From assembly GCA_021737045.1 (NCBI GenBank), contig JAIPES010000004.1:1-62145 (forward strand): a DNA stretch of 62,145 nucleotides, read 5' to 3'. The position numbers were made by a program, and so were the translations under genes. The notes under the pieces were generated by a model. That model worked only from the letters and a program-made list of their open reading frames with translations, ran no database searches and was not told the origin of the DNA. This document shows positions 25,901-36,051 of this stretch, piece after piece. This stretch comes from Desulfobacteraceae bacterium (GTDB taxonomy: Bacteria > Desulfobacterota > Desulfobacteria > Desulfobacterales > Desulfosalsimonadaceae). The first letter of the stretch is position 1. Every line of letters starts with the position of its first letter.

Positions 25901-26195
25901 CGTGGCCAGGGCCATCACACTGCTGTCCCGGCAATACATTTACAGCAGCGGCACCATTGCCGAAGTGGATCCGGTCAATTGTGCGGCATGCGGCGTTTGC
26001 GTAGCTGTCTGTCCGTATTCAGCCCCGTCTTTTGCCGAGGAGGGCCGGTTTGCCGGCAAGGCGCAAATCAATCCGGCGCTTTGCAAGGGTTGCGGGCTCT
26101 GCGTGGCATCATGCCGCTCAGGCGCCATTCATCTCAAGGGATTTGACACGGACCAGATCATGTACCAGATCTTTGAAATGGACGAAGCAATATAA
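22941..26195 (+). CDS. NuoG N-terminus / HdrA C-terminal part / complete HdrA fusion
   Basis: 1084 residues. 1-80: [2Fe-2S] domain (Cys34, 45, 48, 64). 115-180: two [4Fe-4S] motifs (CILCGLCTRIC, CQACGACAFMCP), as in NuoG/HndD. 195-505: the C-terminal two thirds of HdrA (YVPYPQAVPNTPVIDRDVC, VILAPGFEPFD, CVGSRDMNRCNNAYCSSVCC), lacking the FAD-binding start supplied by the gene at 20112. 525-1084: a full second HdrA (VFVCRCGINIAGVVDV, FAD motif [19 protein letters not shown] near 671, CVGSREPGRMYCSRVCC, and terminal ferredoxins CAACGVCVAVCP and CKGCGLCVASC). It probably links the NADH module to one or two bifurcating flavins. I know no standard name for this fusion. Confidence 0.92.
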   Translation: MITFKLNGQTVQGEEGQYIIQVAENHGVYIPTLCAHKTLEPAGMCRLCTVELFDGRRTKFVTACNYPIWEGMEVQTDTETVHEGRKLIVEMLMARCADVPVIRELAEKYGIEKPRFEQEHETCILCGLCTRICERMGNNAITLTDRGLDLKVDTPFHVQTDICQACGACAFMCPTGHITLDKINELITANKPQIIKSEYDVGLRGRKPIYVPYPQAVPNTPVIDRDVCMHFKTGGCQICSDICPVNAIDHSMEDETIELEVGSVILAPGFEPFDPSSLDFYNYDHPNVITSMEMERMLSASGPTGGHLIRLSDHQEPKKIAWLQCVGSRDMNRCNNAYCSSVCCMYAIKEAVIAKEHAGDALDCSIFYMDMRTPGKDFEKFYESARNNSGVNFVRSRVHTINPVAGSDELELRYVSDNGEILTDQFDLVVLSIGLQIPPELVEMSRNLGIELSPGNFCETNTFTPVATSREGIFACGAFQGPKDIPQSVIDSSAAASAAAEILSDSRNTRTKEKEIVPERNVGGERPRIGVFVCRCGINIAGVVDVPAVVEYASTLPFVEYVDDNLFSCSQDTQENMAAIIEEKGLNRIVVAACTPKTHEPLFQETLTDAGLNKYLFEMTNIRNQDSWVHKNNPALATEKARDLVRMAVAKVARMEPLKESELSVNPAAMVVGGGISGMAAAKSLADQGIETHLVEQTDHLGGQAVNLYHTAKGESVAENLENLISQVKSHDKIKLHLNTQIQNVDGFVGNFKTIMLENDQEVELEHGAAVLATGASPYEPAEYAYGQDQRILTSLELDRKFQKEDPGLEKINSAAFIQCVGSREPGRMYCSRVCCTHSIENAIELKKRNPEMNVYILYRDIRTYGEKEYLYKQARQQGVIFIRYSLEDKPSVEVKDDSIAITVTDHILNRPVELNVDLLTLATAIIPCKDEELANFFKVPMNEDGFFIERHAKLGPAEFATDGVFLCGMAHYPKPIDESIAQAKAAVARAITLLSRQYIYSSGTIAEVDPVNCAACGVCVAVCPYSAPSFAEEGRFAGKAQINPALCKGCGLCVASCRSGAIHLKGFDTDQIMYQIFEMDEAI

Positions 26196-26256
26196 ATATA
26201 GTTGATATCAACCCCTCCGGCGGCCAGCGGGCCGCTGGTGCGCAATCAGGAGATCA

Positions 26257-26697
26257 ATGCATATGGCTGACAAGGAACCGAAAATCTTAAGTTTTCTATG
26301 CAACTGGTGCAGCTATGGCGCAGCCGATCTGGCGGGCGTCAGCCGGATGGAATATCCGAGCAATATACGCGTCATCCGCATCCCCTGCACCGGCCGCATG
26401 AGTCCGAAATTTATTCTGGCCGCCCTGCGCCAGGGCGCTGATGCGGTCTGGGTATCCGGGTGACATCCGGGTGAATGCCATTACCTGGAAGGTAATTACT
26501 ACGCACGAAGAAAATTCGCCCTTATGAAAAACCTGCTGGAGCACATGGGTGTTGAACCCGAACGGCTGCATTTTTCCTGGATTTCCTCAGCCGAATCCAC
26601 CAAATTCGTGGATGTGGCCACCAAGGTCACAGAATCGGTCAAATCCCTGGAAAGCAAGGAAAAGAAATTTGTTAAAACCAAACCGAAGGTTGCATAG
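26257..26697 (+). CDS. mvhD: MvhD/FlxD-type iron-sulfur selenoprotein (UGA at 26461-26463 = Sec69)
   Basis: 146 residues when UGA is read as Sec. The N-terminal [13 protein letters not shown] and IPCTGRMSP, then [17 protein letters not shown], match the MvhD/VhuD/FlxD family, in which GCHPGDCHY carries a [2Fe-2S] ligand; Sec at this place is known in the methanogen VhuD. The protein normally docks onto HdrA and passes electrons to it. Starts at 26257 or 26263 both follow CAGGAG. The stop is 2 bp before the next gene, so the gene is tightly coupled to the flx-like genes. Its presence with two HdrA units supports complex formation. Confidence 0.9.
26480..26496 (+). promoter_or_regulatory. Candidate bacterial SECIS hairpin for mvhD
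   Basis: Perfect six-pair stem ATTACC/GGTAAT with loop TGGAA. The loop starts 23 nt after UGA and has GG at +24/+25, the same offset as the candidate hairpin in the HdrA fragment. Confidence 0.65.
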
Positions 26698-26699
26698 CA

Positions 26700-27659
26700 A
26701 TGAAATCGTATACAGATAAAATCAAGGAGATCGCAAAACGCCTTCTCAAGGAAGACAAGGTCGACATGGTCATCGGCTATCGAAAGGGCACTGTCCCGCT
26801 GATGCATCAGCCCTTTTTTGCCACCAGCGAAGGCGAAGTCGACAGCTTTGTATGGGACAGCAATTGCGGACTCAACCTGGCCAACTATATTACAGACCGC
26901 AAAGAGCGCATCGGCATTGTGGCCACCGGATGCAATTCCCGAAACATCGCTGTCCATGTCGTTGAAGGCAAAATACAGCGCGATCAGCTCTATATCATCG
27001 GGATTCCCTGCCAGGGCATGGTGGATCGCCATAAACTGGCCGCCATGGCAGAAGGAAATATCGCTTCCGTGGAAGAAGATGAAGACAAGGGCACCATTAC
27101 GATTTCCGGCCAGGGATTTTCAAAAAGTGTAGACAAAGCAGAGGTGCTCCAGGAAAACTGCTCCATCTGCGTGCACAGAAACCCGGTGCTCTGCGATGAA
27201 CTGGTGGCCGATGAAGTCACTGAGCAAACCCGGGAACAGGCCGACCCCTATGCCCGGGTCCGGGAAATCGAGGCCATGAGCCCGGACGATAAATGGGCTC
27301 ATTTTGACGACCTGCTCTCAGACTGCATTCGCTGCTACGCATGCCGCAATGCATGCCCCCTGTGTTACTGCCCCCAATGCTTTGTGGATGAGTCCAACCC
27401 TCAGTGGGTGGGCAAAAGCGTGGATCCCACAGACATTCGCACATTCCACCTTCTGCGCGCTTATCACTGCGCAGGGCGTTGCACGGATTGCGGCGCATGC
27501 GTCCGGTCCTGCCCGGTGGGTATCAATGTCCGGGACTTTACCAAAAAACTGGAAAAAGACTGCCTGGAACTCTATGGATGGGAAGCCGGGCTCAATACTG
27601 AGCAGCGGCCGCCCCTTGATACCTACAAACCCGAGGACCCCGAAGATTTCATCAAGTAA
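26700..27659 (+). CDS. FrhB/FlxC-like iron-sulfur protein
   Basis: 319 residues. The N-terminal half (VIGYRKGTVPLMHQPFF, IGIVATGCNSRNIAVHV, IIGIPCQGM, CSICVHRNPVLCD) resembles the FrhB/FdhB-type beta domain that binds flavin and a deazaflavin or pyridine nucleotide in other enzymes. The C-terminal half carries two [4Fe-4S] motifs (CIRCYACRNACPLCYC and CTDCGACVRSCP). In Flx-type clusters such a protein sits between FlxD and FlxB. It starts 2 bp after mvhD. I infer an electron-wiring subunit; flavin binding is not certain. Confidence 0.8.
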   Translation: MKSYTDKIKEIAKRLLKEDKVDMVIGYRKGTVPLMHQPFFATSEGEVDSFVWDSNCGLNLANYITDRKERIGIVATGCNSRNIAVHVVEGKIQRDQLYIIGIPCQGMVDRHKLAAMAEGNIASVEEDEDKGTITISGQGFSKSVDKAEVLQENCSICVHRNPVLCDELVADEVTEQTREQADPYARVREIEAMSPDDKWAHFDDLLSDCIRCYACRNACPLCYCPQCFVDESNPQWVGKSVDPTDIRTFHLLRAYHCAGRCTDCGACVRSCPVGINVRDFTKKLEKDCLELYGWEAGLNTEQRPPLDTYKPEDPEDFIK

Positions 27660-27701
27660 GTGCCGGGCAACCAATCATAAACGTTGACAAGGGCGATTAT
27701 C

Positions 27702-28781
27702 ATGAAAGTCATCAAGATTGACAAAAACGAATGGGCAAGCGGACTGGAAAAACTCCGCAGCGCCTACGAGCTGATCGGGCCGGTCAAGGAAAAGTTCTAT
27801 CATGCTTTCCAGCCTCTGGAATCCGGCCAACAGCCTGATATGGATTATATCAACACACGGGTTTCTCCGAAATACGTTATATATCCACAATCCGAGCTGA
27901 TCCTCGAGTGTTCCTTAAACGAAAACGATGAGGATTACAAAATCTATAAGGAGCCGGAAAAAGAGTATACGCCAAAAGCCATCCTCGGCATCCGGCCCTG
28001 TGACGCGGATTCATTCTCCCTGGTCCGGCGCAATTTTGACACGGAAGAATACAAGGACCCCTACTGGCTGCGGGCCTATGAGGCCACCACCTTTGTCGGG
28101 CTTGCATGTGACCAGCCATGTCCCACCTGCTTTTGCAGCAGCGCCGGATCAGGTCCTTACAGCGACAGCAACCTTGATATCCTTTTGGCGGACAACGGAG
28201 ATCACTACCTGGCCCGGGTGCTGACGGAAAAGGGCGAGAAACTGGCTGCAGCTGCCGGATGGAGCCAGGATGCCGGCGATGAGGCGGATCAGCAGATTGA
28301 TCAAAAGAAACAGGAAGCTGAATCAGCCATTCAGTCCAGAGTGAATACCGACAAACTGGCTTCTCAGTCCCTGCTGGATCTCTACGAGGCCACAGATGCC
28401 ATCTGGGAAAAAGAGGCTTTTTCCTGCATCAACTGCGGCACCTGCACCTTTGTCTGTCCCACGTGCTGGTGTTTTGATGTCCAGGACGAGGTCTCCGGAA
28501 AAAAGGGCTATCGCATCCGCAACTGGGACTCGTGCATGTATCCGCTTTTTACCTTGCATGCATCCGGTCACAATCCGCGGGGCACCAAGGTGGACCGGCT
28601 TCGCCAGCGATTTATGCACAAGCTGAAATATTATGTGGACAAGTACGAAAACGGGATCCAGTGCACCGGCTGCGGCCGCTGTGTTCAGCTGTGCCCGGTC
28701 AATATCGATATCCGCAGGATCTGCAACATGCTAAACAGCTATGATCCCGAATCCTGCACCTGCGAAGTAACGGCGTCTTAG
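27702..28781 (+). CDS. flxB: FlxB-like 4Fe-4S dicluster subunit
   Basis: About 359 residues, related to the beta subunit of sulfhydrogenase and FlxB. Visible are LGIRPCDADSFSLVRRNF and LACDQPCPTCFCSS, typical of the N-terminal domain, and two C-terminal [4Fe-4S] motifs (CINCGTCTFVCPTCWCFD and CTGCGRCVQLCPVNIDIR). It passes electrons between FlxA and the HdrA/MvhD core. ATG 27702 follows AAGGG; an upstream TTG at 27684 is less likely. It lies directly upstream of flxA. Confidence 0.85.
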   Translation: MKVIKIDKNEWASGLEKLRSAYELIGPVKEKFYHAFQPLESGQQPDMDYINTRVSPKYVIYPQSELILECSLNENDEDYKIYKEPEKEYTPKAILGIRPCDADSFSLVRRNFDTEEYKDPYWLRAYEATTFVGLACDQPCPTCFCSSAGSGPYSDSNLDILLADNGDHYLARVLTEKGEKLAAAAGWSQDAGDEADQQIDQKKQEAESAIQSRVNTDKLASQSLLDLYEATDAIWEKEAFSCINCGTCTFVCPTCWCFDVQDEVSGKKGYRIRNWDSCMYPLFTLHASGHNPRGTKVDRLRQRFMHKLKYYVDKYENGIQCTGCGRCVQLCPVNIDIRRICNMLNSYDPESCTCEVTAS

Positions 28782-28796
28782 CAAAGGGGGGTAGAA

Positions 28797-29642
28797 GTGG
28801 TCAATCCATATATTCCATACCCGGTTCGCATTGATGAAATCAAAACCGAAACCGAGGATAAAAGTTTAAAAACCTTTAAGTTCGTCTTTCTCAATCCCGA
28901 AGACGAAGAAAAATTCGCCTACCGGGCCGGCCAGTTTGCCGAGCTCAGCATTCCCGGCCTTGGCGAAATTCCCATCGGCATTGCCTCCTCTCCGGTTGAA
29001 AAAGGATTTGTGAAATTCACGGTTTTTAAAACCGGCAAGGTCACATCCTACCTCCATTCCATGAAGGAAGGCGATATCATGGGCATTCGCGGGCCGCTGG
29101 GCAACTGGTATCCCTGGGACCTGCTGGAGGGCAAAAACGTGGTGATCATCGGCGGAGGATTTGCCTTTACCACCCTTCGTTCTTCCATCATTTACATGCT
29201 GGATCCTGAAAACCGAAAAAAATTCAAGGACATCCATGTGATTTACGGCGCCCGCTCCCCGGGGATGCTGCTTTACAAGGAAGAACTCGAGCAATGGGCC
29301 GCCAGGGATGACCTGAACATGCACATTACCGTAGACGGCACAGATGACCCGGAATGGAAGCACCACACGGGGTTTGTACCCACAATCACCGAACAGGAGG
29401 CCCCTGCGGGAACCGAGGATACCTATGCCATTGTCTGCGGCCCGCCTGTAATGATCAAATTCACCCAGCCGGTTCTCGACAAGCTGGGATATACAAACGA
29501 CCGGATCATCATGTCTCTTGAAAACCGGATGAAATGCGGTATTGGCATGTGCGGACGCTGCAACATCGGCAAGGAGTTTGTATGCAAGGACGGTCCTGTA
29601 TTTACACTAAAGCAGTTAAACCAGACGCCCAAGGAATATTAA
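28797..29642 (+). CDS. flxA: FlxA-like FAD/NAD(P)-binding oxidoreductase subunit
   Basis: 281 residues of the ferredoxin-NADP reductase superfamily, as in FlxA and sulfhydrogenase gamma. The FAD-binding segment is FAYRAGQFAELSIPG, the NAD(P)-binding segment begins VVIIGGGFAFTTLRS, and a C-terminal [2Fe-2S] site is seen in NRMKCGIGMCGRCNIGKEFVCKDG (written here in parts: MKCGIGMCGRC, then FVCKDGP). Start is GTG with a GGGGGG ribosome site 6-7 nt upstream. It is the second pyridine-nucleotide port of the cluster. Confidence 0.9.
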   Translation: MVNPYIPYPVRIDEIKTETEDKSLKTFKFVFLNPEDEEKFAYRAGQFAELSIPGLGEIPIGIASSPVEKGFVKFTVFKTGKVTSYLHSMKEGDIMGIRGPLGNWYPWDLLEGKNVVIIGGGFAFTTLRSSIIYMLDPENRKKFKDIHVIYGARSPGMLLYKEELEQWAARDDLNMHITVDGTDDPEWKHHTGFVPTITEQEAPAGTEDTYAIVCGPPVMIKFTQPVLDKLGYTNDRIIMSLENRMKCGIGMCGRCNIGKEFVCKDGPVFTLKQLNQTPKEY

Positions 29643-29682
29643 TCCGGCCTGAGCCCGGCAAGAGCGTATTTATTTTTTCATA

Positions 29683-29711
29683 TTGACAACCTGATCAATA
29701 TCGCATATATT
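29683..29711 (+). promoter_or_regulatory. Sigma-70 promoter of dsrC
   Basis: TTGACA, 17-bp spacer, TATATT, about 75 bp before the dsrC ATG. It means dsrC can be made independently of, and more strongly than, the upstream cluster. Confidence 0.75.
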
Positions 29712-29788
29712 TTTGATTTTCTAATATTATGAAGAGAAGAACCGGCTAGAAATCTTTAGAATACAAACAATTAAAGGAGGGATATTAC

Positions 29789-30106
29789 ATGCCGACAGTT
29801 GAATTTGAAGGTCACAGCTTTAACGTAGATGAAGACGGGTTCATTGACAGCTTTGAAAGCTGGAACGAGACTTGGGTCAAATACGTCAAGCAGCAGGAAG
29901 GCATTGACGAGTTAAACGAGGAGCACTGGAAGGTCATCAACGTGCTGCAGGACTATTACAAGAAAAACGGTATCGCCCCCATGGTGCGCGTGTTGTCCAA
30001 GCTGACCGGTTTCAAGCTCAAGCATATCTACGAGCTGTTTCCGTCCGGCCCGGGCAAGGGCGCATGCAAGATGGCAGGCTTGCCGAAACCCACCGGTTGC
30101 GTATAA
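29789..30106 (+). CDS. dsrC: Sulfur-carrier protein DsrC
   Basis: 105 residues with the DsrC/TusE fold and the flexible C-terminal arm carrying both conserved cysteines, Cys93 (GACKMAG) and the penultimate Cys104 (PTGCV). These two allow trisulfide formation on dissimilatory sulfite reductase, so this is a true DsrC and not a TusE relative lacking one Cys. The ribosome site AAAGGAGGG is strong. It follows the flx-like genes after 146 bp with its own promoter, and a terminator follows. In sulfate reducers DsrC trisulfide is a proposed Hdr-type substrate, so its position next to this cluster is functionally suggestive. dsrAB are not in the window. Confidence 0.96.
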   Translation: MPTVEFEGHSFNVDEDGFIDSFESWNETWVKYVKQQEGIDELNEEHWKVINVLQDYYKKNGIAPMVRVLSKLTGFKLKHIYELFPSGPGKGACKMAGLPKPTGCV

Positions 30107-30170
30107 GCGCAGACGAACCCGGACTGCACAAGACAACGCATTTCCCTGTTTTGTGGTACATTTTTTTCAC

Positions 30171-30202
30171 AAAAGCCCTGCTCCGTACGGTGCAGGGCTT
30201 TT
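30171..30202 (+). terminator. Intrinsic terminator of dsrC
   Basis: Ten-pair stem AAAAGCCCTG/CAGGGCTTTT with a 12-nt loop containing CCGTACGG, followed by T-rich sequence. It closes the dsrC transcript before 30232. Confidence 0.88.
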
Positions 30203-30231
30203 GTTTTCATTCAGCTGATTCTCATTAAGCC

Positions 30232-30693
30232 ATGGACATTTCATTGGACTCTGTTGACAAGACCCTGCTAAACCGTATTCAATCGGATTTTCCCATTGAT
30301 GCCCGCCCCTTTGCGCGGATTGCCGAAGAACTCGGCCTCAGCGAAGAGCAAGTCCTCAACCGGGTTCAGCGGCTTCGGCAAAATGATGTGATCCGGCGTA
30401 TCGGCGGCAATTTTTCTCCGGAAAAGCTCGGATATGTCAGCACCTTGTGCGCATGCCGGGTACCGGAAAAGGATCTGGATCACTTCACGTCCATTGTCAA
30501 CAGTTACCCCGGGGTCACCCACAACTATCTGCGCGATAATGCATTTAATGTCTGGTTTACCTTTATCGCGCCCTCGCGGGAAGATATTGAAGAAAATCTT
30601 GCGGAAATTTCTGAAAAAACCGGCATTACCGAAATCCTTAACCTGCCGGCCACCCGGGTGTATAAAATCCGCGCCCATTTCAACATAAAGTAA
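30232..30693 (+). CDS. AhbA/AhbB-type siroheme decarboxylase subunit (Lrp/AsnC fold)
   Basis: 153 residues: an N-terminal helix-turn-helix-like domain (FARIAEELGLSEEQVLNRVQ, then VIRRIGGNFSPEKLG) and an AsnC-type ligand domain with GVTHNYLRDNAFNVWFTFIA, the hallmark of AhbA/AhbB. These paralogues decarboxylate siroheme to 12,18-didecarboxysiroheme in the alternative heme pathway of sulfate reducers. AhbA and AhbB are similar and I do not assign which one this is; the partner gene and ahbC/D are not in the window. It follows the dsrC terminator and precedes a nitrilase-family gene by 12 bp. Confidence 0.82.
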   Translation: MDISLDSVDKTLLNRIQSDFPIDARPFARIAEELGLSEEQVLNRVQRLRQNDVIRRIGGNFSPEKLGYVSTLCACRVPEKDLDHFTSIVNSYPGVTHNYLRDNAFNVWFTFIAPSREDIEENLAEISEKTGITEILNLPATRVYKIRAHFNIK

Positions 30694-30705
30694 TTTCAAG
30701 ATGCC

Positions 30706-31545
30706 ATGGACCGTGATGTCCGAATAGCCCTTGTCTCCTGCAGGTCAGTAATCGGCGATACAACCGGCAATCTCTGCCGTATGGAGCAATGGATTCGTGC
30801 CGCAGGAAACCAGGGAGTCCACCTGGTATGTTTTCCAGAACTGAGCATCACCGGCTACCATGTGCGACCACCCATTGACACGGTGGCCGAATCCATAGAC
30901 GGTCCCTGTTCAGCCCGCCTGGCAGATCTGGCAGAAAAACACAATATTTCGATTCTGGCGGGCATGGCCGAAAGATCCGGAAACCGGATATATGCCGCAC
31001 ACCTGATGGCACACCCGGATTCAGAACATTGCTGCGTTTATCGCAAACTTCACCTGGGGCCGACGGAAAAAGAATTTTTTTCCCCGGCATCCAAAATCCC
31101 GCCATTGTTTGAAGCCTGCGGCCTGCGCATTGGGGTTCAGCTTTGCTATGATGCCCATTTCCCGGAACTTTCCACGCATATGGCGATCAACAACGCAGAT
31201 CTGCTGATCATCGCCCATGCCTCCCCCGGCAAGTCTTCCGGGGCAAAACTGGACTCCTGGATGCGCCATCTGCCGGCACGGGCTTTTGACAACGGGGTTT
31301 ATGTGGCGGCTGTCAATGCAGCCGGAGACAACGGATTCGGACTCAGTTTTCCGCCCGTGTGCGTGCTTATCGGGCCGGAGGGAAAAATTCTGGAGTCATA
31401 TGCGGATGCGGATGAATACATGCTGACGGCCGACCTGTCTGCGCAACAACTGCGGGCCGTACGCGACCATCCCATGAAATACTTTCTGCCCAACCGCCGC
31501 CCGGAAATTTATCAGGAAAAACAGAGCGCCGGAAGCACGGAATAA
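30706..31545 (+). CDS. Carbon-nitrogen hydrolase (nitrilase superfamily)
   Basis: 279 residues with the Glu-Lys-Cys triad region: Glu in FPELSITGYHV, Lys in YRKLHLGPTEKEFF and Cys in GVQLCYDAHFPEL. These enzymes hydrolyse amides or nitriles, often small omega-amides or N-carbamoyl compounds; the substrate cannot be read from sequence. The C-terminal HPMKYFLPNRRPEIY fits the family. It lies 12 bp downstream of the AhbA/B-type gene and is probably cotranscribed. The next gene converges. Confidence 0.85.
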   Translation: MDRDVRIALVSCRSVIGDTTGNLCRMEQWIRAAGNQGVHLVCFPELSITGYHVRPPIDTVAESIDGPCSARLADLAEKHNISILAGMAERSGNRIYAAHLMAHPDSEHCCVYRKLHLGPTEKEFFSPASKIPPLFEACGLRIGVQLCYDAHFPELSTHMAINNADLLIIAHASPGKSSGAKLDSWMRHLPARAFDNGVYVAAVNAAGDNGFGLSFPPVCVLIGPEGKILESYADADEYMLTADLSAQQLRAVRDHPMKYFLPNRRPEIYQEKQSAGSTE

Positions 31546-31552
31546 GTCCGGA

Positions 31553-32182
31553 TCAACGAAGCTTGATGCCGAACTGGGCAGGGATGGTGGTCTCCAGGCA
31601 GCGGCCGAAAATCAGATCCATCATCTGGGCACTCAATGCTGTTTTTTCTTCCACCACGTTTCGCATTTCAACATCGTAACGCACGGCTTCCAAAATCGCC
31701 TGCCCGGCCCTTTTGCTGTCCCCGGCCTGGCGCCTGCGGCAAAATTCATCCAGGTAGGCATACCCGCATTTTTCCTCGTGAGACTGGATTAACTCCATAA
31801 TCCAGTCAACCGCTCCGAAAACAGCGGCACGGTCGAGTCTGTCCACGTCATAAACCGCCTCTGCAGCCTCCGTGTCCCGGCAGTTCATTGCCCGGCATTC
31901 CAGAGGACGAAAATCGTAAATGGTGCAGGCCTTTTGTTCGGGATCATAATACATGCACGCCGCCGCCCCGTTTACGGACTTGACTTTGATGATTTCCTGG
32001 TCAGTGACCATCAGGCCGCCGTTTACATTGTCATGCACCAGCTCCCCCCGGCGGAGGGTAAACAGGTTTTCCGGGGCAATCTGCTTTTGCAGCACCAGTT
32101 CCAGATCTGCTCCATGAAGTGCGGGCCCGCCCTTTTCACAGCAGGTACCGCAGCGCATGCATTGGGTTTGCGAAGTATTCAT
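31553..32182 (-). CDS. YkgJ-family cysteine-cluster protein
   Basis: 209 residues. The N-terminal Cys motif (CMRCGTCCEKGGPAL) and later CMYYDPEQKACTIYDFRP-LEC-RAMNC match the YkgJ/CxxCxxCC family, which is thought to bind zinc or an iron-sulfur cluster. The function is unknown. It is encoded just downstream of PFOR but behind a terminator. ATG is at 32182. Confidence 0.8.
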   Translation of the reverse strand: MNTSQTQCMRCGTCCEKGGPALHGADLELVLQKQIAPENLFTLRRGELVHDNVNGGLMVTDQEIIKVKSVNGAAACMYYDPEQKACTIYDFRPLECRAMNCRDTEAAEAVYDVDRLDRAAVFGAVDWIMELIQSHEEKCGYAYLDEFCRRRQAGDSKRAGQAILEAVRYDVEMRNVVEEKTALSAQMMDLIFGRCLETTIPAQFGIKLR

Positions 32183-32219
32183 AGCCTATTCAAATTTTGT
32201 CTTGAAACGGGATGAAAAA

Positions 32220-32278
32220 AGCACAAAGAGCACGAAGATTACACCGTCTTTCAAATAACGGTGCAATGCTTCGTGCTC
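32220..32278 (-). terminator. Intrinsic terminator of the PFOR gene
   Basis: On the minus strand a ten-pair stem (GAGCACGAAG with CTTCGTGCTC) encloses a second stem (CACCGT/ACGGTG) and is followed by TTTGTGCTTTTTTC. It lies 29 bp past the PFOR stop codon. Confidence 0.8.
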
Positions 32279-32306
32279 CTGCGAAATGCTTAAAGGGGAC
32301 AGGCCC

Positions 32307-35873
<3,567 letters not shown>

Positions 35874-36051
35874 TTACTTGCTCCTTGGATAAGTTGAATA
35901 AATTGAAAGGCTGGTTCAAACCGTTGCTGAAAACCTGCAAAAACAGCAATGATCCTTTAAAATAGTTCGAAGTTTGTCTCAAAGTAATAAAAATTAGCCC
36001 AAATTGCCAGGGGTGTAAAGAAAAAACTGGAAAAAAGCGGCCAAATCGGTT

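Noticed and set aside
26196-26256. The CCAGCG-GGC-CGCTGG hairpin before mvhD as a terminator
   Set aside because: There is no T-run after it and the genes on both sides belong together; it may affect mRNA processing but there is no direct support.
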